Origin: an uncultured Clostridia bacterium
Lineage (GTDB): Bacteria; Bacillota; Clostridia; Peptostreptococcales; Anaerovoracaceae
Assembly: GCA_938034165.1 (NCBI GenBank)
Contig: CALHKP010000026.1
Location: forward strand, 1-7,567
Direction of reading: 5' to 3'
Length of the DNA stretch: 7,567 bases
Shown here: piece by piece, positions 1 through 5,564 of the stretch
Numbering within the stretch: position 1 is the stretch's first letter
How the letters are laid out: each line of letters starts with the position of its first letter
The notes under the pieces: generated by a model
Database searches by the model: none
What the model was told of the DNA's origin: nothing
The model's input: only the letters and a program-made list of their open reading frames with translations
Made by a program: the position numbers and the translations under genes

Positions 1-20
1 CCAAAGCTGAAGGTGAACAT
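1..20 (-). CDS. Possible 5' tip of a second surface-protein gene leaving the window
   Basis: The minus strand from base 20 reads ATG followed by codons for FTFSF. This is identical to the start of the surface gene at 3521, and it then leaves the window. As in the right-hand copy, there is no Shine-Dalgarno sequence before the ATG, and the same in-frame TAA lies 18 bases upstream of the ATG. Only six codons are visible, so the gene is inferred entirely from the inverted repeat. The repeat might instead end just outside the window with no gene attached. Confidence 0.35.
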
Positions 21-153
21 AACAGCGAATCGATGCCGTTATTTGGACCAAAAAAACACTAAAAAACGCAGGTAAATCAAGGACAAGATGGGTTTAAAAT
101 CCGTGTATTTTCTGTTAATTTCTGCGTAGTTTTAAGCGATCGTGCATTTTTTT
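1..153. repeat. Left copy of a 153-bp inverted repeat (IR-L)
   Basis: Read on the minus strand, this segment is nearly the same as 3388-3540 read on the plus strand. There are nine mismatches in 153 aligned positions and no gaps. Bases 1-54 are identical to 3487-3540; the mismatches fall at about 55-60, 83-87 and 121. The match stops abruptly after the T-run at 147-153. Its outer end is cut by the window edge, so the true repeat may be longer. On the minus strand it carries the same ATG (20-18) and first codons (MFTFSF) as the surface gene starting at 3521. That suggests a second family member begins here and runs leftwards out of the window. Confidence 0.95.
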
Positions 154-175
154 GCGCGGGATTTTTAGGGATTAT

Positions 176-183
176 TCAGGCAC
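176..183. repeat. Left arm of a palindrome split by the IS
   Basis: TCAGGCAC here is the exact reverse complement of GTGCCTGA at 2177-2184, which directly abuts the other end of the insertion sequence. With the IS removed, the two arms could form an 8-bp stem with a loop of about 23 bases, right behind the stop codon of the last gene of the minus-strand operon. This is compatible with an original operon-end hairpin that the element entered through its loop, although a T-run is not obvious. Confidence 0.5.
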
Positions 184-206
184 ATTTTTCCCTCCGCGAT
201 TACAAA

Positions 207-304
207 GGGGTTGTCGCATTAACGAAAAATAACCGTTAGGGCGCAGCCCTCTTTCTTTAAGGGGCGGCCTATGAAATGAGACGGAATTTTGCTCCGTCTT
301 TTTT
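207..304 (+). repeat. Left inverted end of the IS (~98 bp)
   Basis: This region matches the reverse complement of 2078-2175 over about 98 bases without gaps and with only a handful of substitutions, for example at 211, 225 and around 265. It contains a small hairpin (AGGGC GCA GCCCT, 238-250) followed by a T-rich run, then a stronger terminator-like hairpin at 279-304. The outermost bases are the likely transposase-recognised ends. The inner part appears to serve transcriptional insulation. Confidence 0.85.
279..304 (+). terminator. Insulating terminator in the left IS end
   Basis: AGACGGA (279-285) pairs with TCCGTCT (293-299) across a seven-base loop and is followed by a run of T. This is the classic shape of a factor-independent terminator reading towards the transposase. 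It lies upstream of the transposase start, so it would stop outside transcripts from running into the gene, a common way for IS elements to limit transposition after insertion downstream of a strong promoter. Confidence 0.75.
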
Positions 305-314
305 GTTCAAAAAA

Positions 315-341
315 ATCCTGCACACACAAAGCATGCAGGAT
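315..341 (+). promoter_or_regulatory. Hairpin just upstream of the transposase start
   Basis: ATCCTGCA (315-322) and TGCAGGAT (334-341) form a perfect 8-bp stem with an 11-base loop, ending 16 bases before the ATG at 358. A -10-like TAAAAT follows at 346-351, but no matching -35 was found at normal spacing. There is no recognisable Shine-Dalgarno sequence before the ATG. The hairpin could be part of transposase expression control at the mRNA or DNA level. The role is inferred. Confidence 0.55.
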
Positions 342-357
342 ATGGTAAAATGATTGT

Positions 358-2004
358 ATGATCAAACACAACCTTTTACGTAAACAGTATACACTGAATG
401 AAACCAATTATCAATTAAAAATTCCAATGGAATTGGATGCATGTATACCGGCAAATGATTGTGTGAGACTCATCCGTCAGTTTGTGGAGGAAATGGATCT
501 GACGGCTCTGTATGCGACCTATGAAAGAATGCCGTCAGAAAAATACGCGTCTCCGGAAATCATGCTCAAGATCATGCTCTATGCCTATCACGAAAGAAAA
601 GATGTCTCGTCAAGAACGATCGAGAAAAACTGCAAGCGGGATATCAACTACATGTATCTTCTCGAAGGCAGAAAGGCCCCGGATCATGCCGCAATCGCAC
701 GTTTTCGTTCGAAGCACTTTGCCAAATGCGCCCGTCACTTTATGGCACAGATGACAAAGTTTCTGATCAAGCTGGAGCAAGTCACGACGACCGAAGTGTT
801 CATCGACGGCACAAAAATCGAATCGGCAGCCAATCGATACACCTTTGTATGGCGAAAAGCTGTGACCAAACATCAGGCAAGATTTCTGCAGAAAACAGCG
901 CTTCTGGTTGGCGATATCATCCAAAGGCAAGAACTGAAGCCATTATGGCAAAAACAGGTCAAGAAGAAACATGTGAAGAAAATCTTAAAGAAGCTAAGGG
1001 CAAAGGCCAACGAAGAAAGTCTAGAATTTGTTTCCGGGTGTGGTCACATCAAGACACAGCTGCAAAGAGATATTGAGGCGCTGGAGGCTGCCTTGGAAAA
1101 GCTGAAAGAGTACGAAAAGAAACTGCATATCTGTGCAGACCGTGGAAGCTATGCAAAGACGGATCCGGATGCAACCTTTATGCACATGAAAGATGACCAT
1201 ATGCGCAATGGGCAGTTAAAACCGGCCTACAATATTCAGCATGCGGTAAATTCCGGATTTATCGTAGCGGCAGGAATTTTTCCAAATCCAACCGATGTCA
1301 TGACACTGAAGCCATTCCTGAATCAGATGGAAGAAGATCTTTCCTTTCCCTTTGAACGGATCGTTTGCGATGCTGGATATGAAAGCGAAGAAAATCTGTC
1401 TTTCCTGCGTGCGAAAGGAATCGAGGCCTACATCAAGCCTGCGAACTATGAACAGATCGGGACAAAGAAATTTGCAAAAGAAATCGGCCGCAAAGAAAAT
1501 ATGCGGTATGACAAAGAACAAGACTGCTACCTCTGCCATAACGGCAAAGAGATCAAGAGAAGCGGCAGCCGACGTGTAAAGACAGCTTCCGGGTATATAC
1601 GGGAAGAAACGCAATATGCCTGCAGCGAATGCGGAGGCTGTCCCTACAAAGAGAAGTGCATGTCAGGGAAGAACTGGAAGAAGCCCTTAGAAGAGCGCTA
1701 CAAAAAGCTAACCGTTTCAAGATTGTTTGAAGAACTCAGAGAAGAGGAATACCGCAGGATCAATTCCGAAGAAGGCAAGAAACTTCGCATGAATCGGAGC
1801 ATTCAGGCGGAAGGCGGCTTTGCAGACATTAAGGGCGACAGTGGATTTACGAGGTTCCTTTGCAAAGGAAATGAAAATGTATTTGCAGAATATATTTTGT
1901 ATGCGATGGCCCACAACCTTGGCTGGCTTCACAGCCGGATCCAAAACGACAAGCTTGATCTGCACCTTTATGAGCTGAAAGAGGACGAAACAGAAGCTGC
2001 ATAA
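358..2004 (+). CDS. IS1182-family DDE transposase
   Basis: This 548-residue protein is the usual length for IS1182 transposases. The N-terminal part (about 20-125) resembles the DUF772-type transposase helper region, with conserved text around PEIMLKIMLYAY. The catalytic core carries FIDGTKIE with Asp150, then IVCDAGYES with Asp338, and later IQAEGGFADIKGD with Glu485, a convincing DDE triad. A Cys cluster (CYLC, then CSECGGCPYKEKC) lies between the second Asp and the Glu, as is typical of the family and probably zinc-binding. Basic, helix-rich stretches around 165-225 may contact DNA. The start is weak: there is no Shine-Dalgarno sequence, and a hairpin lies just upstream, consistent with low expression. 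The frame has no internal stop or frameshift, so the enzyme is probably functional. It acts on the ends at 207 and 2175. Confidence 0.93.
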   Translation: MIKHNLLRKQYTLNETNYQLKIPMELDACIPANDCVRLIRQFVEEMDLTALYATYERMPSEKYASPEIMLKIMLYAYHERKDVSSRTIEKNCKRDINYMYLLEGRKAPDHAAIARFRSKHFAKCARHFMAQMTKFLIKLEQVTTTEVFIDGTKIESAANRYTFVWRKAVTKHQARFLQKTALLVGDIIQRQELKPLWQKQVKKKHVKKILKKLRAKANEESLEFVSGCGHIKTQLQRDIEALEAALEKLKEYEKKLHICADRGSYAKTDPDATFMHMKDDHMRNGQLKPAYNIQHAVNSGFIVAAGIFPNPTDVMTLKPFLNQMEEDLSFPFERIVCDAGYESEENLSFLRAKGIEAYIKPANYEQIGTKKFAKEIGRKENMRYDKEQDCYLCHNGKEIKRSGSRRVKTASGYIREETQYACSECGGCPYKEKCMSGKNWKKPLEERYKKLTVSRLFEELREEEYRRINSEEGKKLRMNRSIQAEGGFADIKGDSGFTRFLCKGNENVFAEYILYAMAHNLGWLHSRIQNDKLDLHLYELKEDETEAA

Positions 2005-2034
2005 TTTAAAAACAAAAAAATGATGGAAACGCAG

Positions 2035-2056
2035 AAGAACGGCAGGTGCGGTTCTT
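2035..2056 (+). terminator. Weak hairpin after the transposase
   Basis: AAGAAC (2035-2040) and GTTCTT (2051-2056) form a six-base-pair stem with a ten-base loop about 30 bases behind the transposase stop. It is followed by a short ATTT run. It could end the transposase transcript, but the T-tract is poor. Confidence 0.35.
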
Positions 2057-2077
2057 ATTTGTAGTACACAAAAATGA

Positions 2078-2175
2078 AGAAAAGGCGGAGCAAAATTCCG
2101 TCTTATTTCATAGGCTGACCCTTAAAGAAAGAGGGCTGCGCCCTAACGGTTATTTTCCGTTAATGCGACAGCCCC
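2078..2175 (-). repeat. Right inverted end of the IS (~98 bp)
   Basis: This is the reverse complement of 207-304 with a few substitutions. It contains the mirror of the small hairpin (AGGGC TGC GCCCT, 2132-2144) and a degenerate version of the terminator-like hairpin around 2084-2101. Its outermost base is about ten bases from the stop codon of the neighbouring minus-strand gene. Transcripts of that operon would run into this end. Confidence 0.85.
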
Positions 2176-2185
2176 CGTGCCTGAT

Positions 2186-2416
2186 TCATATTTCGTCCTG
2201 AACAATTTTAGAATTTTTTAATTCGTTCAGATATAAATCATAAATGTACGCTGGGCTTTCTAAATACAGTCCGGTATCTATATCCTGTAGTTTTTCGAAG
2301 ACTTCAGAAATATAGAAGCGGCGCATGGCCTCCGGGATAGACAACTCACAATCTGCAATGAGAAGTTTTAATACGTCTTGCGTATTCGCTTCAATTAAAA
2401 ATTCCCTGTCACTCAT
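2186..2416 (-). CDS. Small protein, third gene of the ART-like module (unrecognised family)
   Basis: This 76-residue acidic protein begins MSDREFLIEAN and contains the stretch IPEAMRRFYISEVFEKL. No named domain is assigned. It looks soluble and mostly helical, with no signal peptide or membrane segment. The start is taken at ATG 2416 because AGGTG lies about eight bases upstream. A GTG at 2425 would add three residues but has no better ribosome site. The ATG overlaps the stop of the DUF3990 gene by eight bases (ATGAGTGA), so translation is probably coupled. From memory, small proteins of this look often accompany DUF3990/DUF3791 genes in gut Firmicutes, which would make it a candidate antitoxin or accessory subunit; that is inference. 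The gene ends ten bases from the IS end. Confidence 0.8.
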   Translation of the reverse strand: MSDREFLIEANTQDVLKLLIADCELSIPEAMRRFYISEVFEKLQDIDTGLYLESPAYIYDLYLNELKNSKIVQDEI

Positions 2417-2921
2417 ACAAAACACCTGTCTTTTCTAAATAAGTAAGCGCCTTGGCTGAGTGAAACGAGTACTGATCACTCAGAGCTTTATAAGTAAGGC
2501 GGCGCACTAAGCCTTCTTCATCGAGTTCTTCTCCCATATATCTTCGAATCGTTGCCGCAATCGCATCGTCAGCAACCGGACCAATGACAATATCGTATTT
2601 GGAATCAATATTACAATCGACATCTGCGTAGTTATTGAAGCTCCGGTTCCTGTTATTTACAACAAAACGCGCCCATGCAATCGTAGGATACATTGCGAAC
2701 TTTCGTATTTGCAGTGTATCCACATCAAAAACGTCTGTGTCAAGGTCGTAAACAGTTACAACCGCCTCGCCGCCAAATAGCGCAGCCTTGTTTTGCGCCA
2801 TGCGAATTGCCTGTGCCTTTATTGAGGTCAAATAAAATCCTTTACCAAAGTCCTTGTATGGTTTGCACTTTTCAAAATCAATTTCTATAATCTCGAGATT
2901 AGAGCCATGGTAAAGTATCAT
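2409..2921 (-). CDS. DUF3990 protein, ADP-ribosyltransferase-like (putative toxin)
   Basis: This 170-residue protein opens with MILYHGSN, followed by GKGFYLTS at 26-33 and, near the end, SDQYSFHSAKAL at 148-159. This order resembles the H-Y-(E/Q) arrangement of ADP-ribosyltransferase folds, suggesting His5, Tyr30 and Gln150 as active-site residues. The middle portion (YDIVIGPVADDAI, about 109-121) is also typical of DUF3990. DUF3990 has no settled function to my knowledge. The fold suggests NAD-dependent modification of a protein or nucleic acid, but this is inferred. There is no signal peptide, so it acts in the cytoplasm. GGAGG lies nine bases before the ATG, and the start overlaps the stop of the upstream gene as ATGA, implying coupled translation and fixed stoichiometry with both neighbours. 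The likely role is the toxin or effector of a toxin-antitoxin-like module. Confidence 0.85.
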   Translation of the reverse strand: MILYHGSNLEIIEIDFEKCKPYKDFGKGFYLTSIKAQAIRMAQNKAALFGGEAVVTVYDLDTDVFDVDTLQIRKFAMYPTIAWARFVVNNRNRSFNNYADVDCNIDSKYDIVIGPVADDAIAATIRRYMGEELDEEGLVRRLTYKALSDQYSFHSAKALTYLEKTGVLYE

Positions 2922-3142
2922 GCCAGATTTCCTCCATTTTTGCGGCAGATTTGCGCCAAGTCCAGGACAGTGTCTTCAAAGGAAAACGTATGCTCCACAT
3001 CGTAGAATTCCTCAAGAAAATCCAGACCCTTGTATTTGTCAAGGTACAGCATCGCGTCTTTCTCGGTCAGACCGAAGTGCGCGGCGAACTCGTTCACGCA
3101 GATTACAAAATAATCTATCATTTGCTTTTGAAGTTCCGACAT
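2918..3142 (-). CDS. DUF3791-like small protein, first gene of the ART-like module
   Basis: This 74-residue protein begins MSELQKQMIDYFVICVNEFA and contains AAHFGLTEKDAMLYLDKYKGLDFLEEFYDV. The pattern of a helical start, a GLT/S-x-K-x-A stretch, a YxGLDFL segment and a late YDVEHTFSFE matches DUF3791 as I know it. DUF3791 genes commonly sit directly upstream of DUF3990 genes, as here. A strong AAGGAG lies five bases before the ATG, and a consensus-like promoter lies just behind it. The stop overlaps the start of the DUF3990 gene in the ATGA arrangement. Being first in the operon and small, it is a candidate antitoxin or autorepressor, but no DNA-binding motif is evident. It is cytoplasmic, with no membrane segment. 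Confidence 0.85.
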   Translation of the reverse strand: MSELQKQMIDYFVICVNEFAAHFGLTEKDAMLYLDKYKGLDFLEEFYDVEHTFSFEDTVLDLAQICRKNGGNLA

Positions 3143-3175
3143 AGTTTCTCCTTTCGAGCAGTATTTTATAAGTTG

Positions 3176-3205
3176 ATTATACTACAAAGCGTTGTAAAAA
3201 ATCAA
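3176..3205 (-). promoter_or_regulatory. Promoter of the three-gene module
   Basis: On the minus strand, TTGATT (3205-3200) is followed by an 18-base spacer and a perfect TATAAT (3181-3176). The -10 lies 33 bases before the ATG at 3142, leaving a short leader with the AAGGAG ribosome site. This is the clearest housekeeping-type promoter in the window. Confidence 0.75.
3183..3196. promoter_or_regulatory. Dyad in the promoter spacer, candidate operator
   Basis: TACAA AGCG TTGTA is an inverted repeat with five-base arms and a four-base centre. It lies wholly between the -35 and -10 of the module promoter. A repressor bound there would block RNA polymerase, as expected if a module protein regulates its own operon. 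This is suggestive only, since five-base arms can arise by chance. Confidence 0.45.
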
Positions 3206-3387
3206 GATATACAAGGGGCCCAGGCGTATGGCTAGGCTTTATACTTTTTTAAGACGCTTTCCAGCTGCCTGTGCTGAGATACAGCTGCACTTTATTCGGA
3301 ATAATATTAAAACACTTATTGACTTCTTTTTTTAAGTGGGCATATGACGTATTTTCATCCGTTTCAGGTACAGCGAAAATGCAACGT
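3206..3387. other. Non-coding spacer between the module promoter and IR-R
   Basis: No convincing gene is seen here. Two CAGCTG palindromes occur 20 bases apart (3262-3267 and 3282-3287). A possible plus-strand promoter (3319-3348) points towards the inverted repeat. The region has runs of A and T and no obvious RNA gene. Confidence 0.5.
3319..3348 (+). promoter_or_regulatory. Possible promoter pointing into IR-R and the surface gene
   Basis: TTGACT (3319-3324) is followed after 18 bases by TATGAC (3343-3348). The -35 is good and the -10 is poor. It lies just inside the inverted repeat and points towards the surface gene at 3521, about 170 bases away. I saw no equivalent next to the left repeat copy. 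If real, it would be a promoter carried inside the potentially invertible segment. Confidence 0.3.
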
Positions 3388-3540
3388 AAAAAAATGCACG
3401 ATCGCTTAAAACTACGCAGGAATTAACAGAAAATACACGGATTTTAAACCCATTCCGCCCTTGATTTACCTGCGTTTTTTGGCATGTTTTTGGTCCAAAT
3501 AACGGCATCGATTCGCTGTTATGTTCACCTTCAGCTTTGG
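3388..3540. repeat. Right copy of the 153-bp inverted repeat (IR-R)
   Basis: This is the reverse complement of 1-153 with nine mismatches. It spans about 133 bases upstream of the surface-gene ATG (3521) plus at least the first 20 coding bases. Its inner boundary is the A-run at 3388. The outer boundary cannot be seen because the partner is cut at window base 1. Long, highly similar inverted repeats of this size are adequate substrates for homologous recombination that would invert the 3.2 kb between them. Confidence 0.95.
3414..3480 (+). terminator. Leader inverted repeat plus T-run, possible attenuator
   Basis: ACGCAGG (3414-3420) is complementary to CCTGCGT (3469-3475), which continues into a run of T ending at 3480, 40 bases before the surface-gene ATG. 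The enclosed loop is long (48 bases), so the terminator reading is uncertain. In the left repeat copy one arm carries a substitution (base 121) that breaks one pair. It could be an attenuator in the leader or simply chance. Confidence 0.3.
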
Positions 3541-5362
3541 CAGCGCATTCGCTTCTCTTCCGTGGACAGGCGAAGCTACTAGTAAGTACTTAACAGAGGA
3601 GAACGATTACACGGCAACAGTTGATGCCGCTGGAACCGTTGACAAGACAAAGGGAACCGAAGGTATCACCGAGGCTTACCGAGCAGAGCTTACTTCGGAA
3701 GCAAAGGCTATGTTATCATATGCTAAAAAGGCTGGTACTTTCTATGCACCGGAAAAAACTGAAGCAGTTGCTGCGATCGAAGCTTACATCGAAAGCTTAA
3801 AGACAGTAAAAACTGCAAAGGAAGCTGCAACACTGAAAGCTGATGTTGAAAAGAAAGTCGGAAAATGGAATAGTTCAGCTAAAACATTCCCTGGCGGCAC
3901 TCTGAAGCTGGCAAGCAATGTATTAGCAGATGCAAAAACAGCAGCTGCTAGCTTAACTGACACGATTGATGTTACAAGAATCTTAGCACGTGCAGAAGCT
4001 AACGATGATTTATATCTTCCGGGCTATGACAGATTTGTAAGAACTACTACAGTTGATACAACAACTCCAGGCAAAAATGTAATTAAGATTGGTACTGAAA
4101 CTGAAATCGGAAAGATCTTTGCTTCCGCAGACGACAATGCAAAAGCAATTGTTGCATGGTTCATGGACAATGACTATCGTACAGCTACCGAAATCAAGGC
4201 CGGCGTAAGCGAAATCGCAACTGCATTCACACCGGTGAATACAGCGTACAAAACAACGTATGACAATGAAATCGCTCCAATTCAGAAGGAAATGTGGGAC
4301 TTCGAAGATAAGGCTGTTAAGGCTGCGAAGAGAGGTCTTTCTGTTGCCGAACTGGAAGCGCTTGACGCTTTAGTTAAGAAAATCAATGATTTCAACGAAA
4401 AGTATAACGGCTATAACCTTGACGGTACTAAGTCGCTCGTATCGACTACCCTTCCAGATGCCATTTCGTCAGCAGATCCTAACAAAGCAAGCCTTGCGTT
4501 TAACTATTTCAGCCAGTACTATGCAGAAACTGCAGCAGTTCCGGAAGTTAAGAAATTAACTGACGCTGACAAAGCTACTGTGATCGCGCTGTACAAAAAG
4601 GTTGAAGCGTTAGGCGATTCCTACTCTGCCGTTTGGAAATTCGGAAACGATAGTGCTAACACAGGAGTTAACGCAACTTATGTAGAGAACTACGCAAAGT
4701 TAGAAGCTGCATATAAGCACTTCATCGAAGCAGACGTAAAAGCATTCAAGAACTTAGCTGACTTTGATGCTTACACAAGAGGCGGCGTACAGAACGGTTC
4801 CATCTTATACTACTTCGATGCAAGCGAAAAGAACGTTTCTGCTATGAAGGCGCAGAGAGCTGCTTATGACGCTTTGGTATCCAACTATGGCTACAGTGAT
4901 CTTGCAGGTTTAGGCGCTTACACCGATGCAGTTGCTGCTGAGGCTAAACTGCTTGCCGGTGAGCACAACCAGGGTGCAGATGCTAACTACGATGTAAAAG
5001 ATACGCAGAAGCTGCAGGCTTACCTGAACAATGCTACGCTGAAAGTAACCACTAAGGCGCTTGGCAACAACAAGATCAGAGTCAATGCTAGATTCGACGC
5101 TGAAACTTACAAAGACATCGTAGCAGAATGCGGTAACGACTACACTATCAGCTACAAGTTCTATCAGAAGAGTGCAAAGGCTACTTCCTTCAAAGGACCG
5201 AAGGAAAAGAGCAGAAACTACATCACTTACACCAAGGCTTCCTTAAAGAAGGGTACAAAGTACAAATTCCAGTGCGGCGTAGTCATCAAGGATACACAGG
5301 GTAACGTAGTCGCTGAAAAGAACTACAGAGCTTCCACGACAGGCTCCAGAGTTTGCAGATAG
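3521..5362 (+). CDS. Large secreted or surface protein with a truncated signal peptide, possibly a silent cassette
   Basis: The 613-residue product is rich in Ala, Lys, Thr and Asp, nearly free of Cys, and mostly predicted helical by eye (for example about 60-110 and 255-300). It ends with a beta-rich, FN3-like module (about 508-605, including LKKGTKYKFQCGVV). No membrane anchor, SLH repeat or C-terminal sortase motif is visible, so attachment is unknown; S-layer-like or secreted array protein is one guess. The start is odd. ATG 3521 has no Shine-Dalgarno sequence, and it gives only MFTFSFGSAFAS, which looks like the hydrophobic end and AFA cleavage site of a signal peptide without its basic start. 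Upstream in frame are codons RHRFAV and then TAA (3500-3502). The 5' end lies inside the inverted repeat. The gene may be silent until joined to a complete 5' end elsewhere. It ends in tandem TAG codons. I do not recognise the family. Confidence 0.8.
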   Translation: MFTFSFGSAFASLPWTGEATSKYLTEENDYTATVDAAGTVDKTKGTEGITEAYRAELTSEAKAMLSYAKKAGTFYAPEKTEAVAAIEAYIESLKTVKTAKEAATLKADVEKKVGKWNSSAKTFPGGTLKLASNVLADAKTAAASLTDTIDVTRILARAEANDDLYLPGYDRFVRTTTVDTTTPGKNVIKIGTETEIGKIFASADDNAKAIVAWFMDNDYRTATEIKAGVSEIATAFTPVNTAYKTTYDNEIAPIQKEMWDFEDKAVKAAKRGLSVAELEALDALVKKINDFNEKYNGYNLDGTKSLVSTTLPDAISSADPNKASLAFNYFSQYYAETAAVPEVKKLTDADKATVIALYKKVEALGDSYSAVWKFGNDSANTGVNATYVENYAKLEAAYKHFIEADVKAFKNLADFDAYTRGGVQNGSILYYFDASEKNVSAMKAQRAAYDALVSNYGYSDLAGLGAYTDAVAAEAKLLAGEHNQGADANYDVKDTQKLQAYLNNATLKVTTKALGNNKIRVNARFDAETYKDIVAECGNDYTISYKFYQKSAKATSFKGPKEKSRNYITYTKASLKKGTKYKFQCGVVIKDTQGNVVAEKNYRASTTGSRVCR

Positions 5363-5427
5363 TAGCAACTCAAACAAACTGATCAAACGACTCACAGAGT
5401 CACACAAGGCTAACCAGCCACATAAAG

Positions 5428-5460
5428 CACAAAACCCAGCCCCATCGGTTGGGTTTTGTG
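5428..5460 (+). terminator. Strong, probably bidirectional terminator
   Basis: CACAAAACCCAGCC (5428-5441) pairs with GGTTGGGTTTTGTG (5447-5460) over 14 positions, counting one G-T wobble, around a five-base loop. The A-tract and T-tract within the stem give terminator character in both directions. It lies 66 bases after the upstream surface gene and isolates it from the gene at 5565. Confidence 0.85.
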
Positions 5461-5481
5461 GAATTATTAAAAACACAAATC

Positions 5482-5498
5482 TCCAAAGTATCTTTGGA
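5482..5498. promoter_or_regulatory. Perfect inverted repeat upstream of the second surface gene
   Basis: TCCAAAG TAT CTTTGGA has seven-base arms and a three-base centre and lies 66 bases before the ATG at 5565. There is no T-run after it, so it is unlikely to be a terminator. It may be a protein-binding site or a 5' leader hairpin. No clear -35/-10 pair was found around it. Confidence 0.45.
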
Positions 5499-5524
5499 TA
5501 CAAAACAATGAAACGAAATCACCA

Positions 5525-5538
5525 AAGAGATTTCTCTT
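5525..5538. promoter_or_regulatory. Second inverted repeat in the leader
   Basis: AAGAGA TT TCTCTT is a six-base-arm dyad ending 26 bases before ATG 5565 and 13 bases before the AAAGGAG ribosome site. It could be an operator or a small element affecting mRNA stability. The two-base centre is too tight for an RNA hairpin with all six pairs. Confidence 0.35.
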
Positions 5539-5564
5539 ATATGTGAGAAAGAAAGGAGAAAGAA

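Larger units (their letters stand above)
207..2175 (+). mobile_element. Complete IS1182-family insertion sequence (~1.97 kb)
   Basis: A single long transposase gene (358-2004) is enclosed by inverted ends that begin GGGGTTGTCGCATTAACG on the left and GGGGCTGTCGCATTAACG on the right (read inward). The total length and the one-ORF layout fit the IS1182 family. The right end stops about ten bases past the stop codon of the 2186-2416 gene, so the operon was left intact. No direct target duplication is obvious. Instead, the flanks hold two complementary 8-bp arms (176-183 and 2177-2184). The element looks intact and potentially active, since the reading frame is open and the ends are well preserved. 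Confidence 0.9.

Noticed and set aside
219..407. Minus-strand open frame across the left IS end and transposase start
   Set aside because: It covers the IS hairpins and the transposase start, has no ribosome site and no recognisable protein features.
2920..3235. Plus-strand open frames opposite the DUF3791 gene
   Set aside because: They mirror a well-supported minus-strand gene with promoter and ribosome site; composition is not protein-like.
3262..3287. Two CAGCTG palindromes as a regulatory pair
   Set aside because: Six-base palindromes at this spacing are likely by chance, and no promoter elements surround them.
1..3540. Composite transposon bounded by the 153-bp repeats
   Set aside because: The repeats encode no transposase, contain the start of a surface gene, and the only IS present has its own separate ends inside them.
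3551..3571. LPWTGE right after the signal cleavage site of the surface gene, resembling a sortase LPxTG motif
   Set aside because: Sortase signals lie near the C-terminus, before a hydrophobic stretch and basic tail. Here it is at the N-terminus with neither, so it is a chance match.
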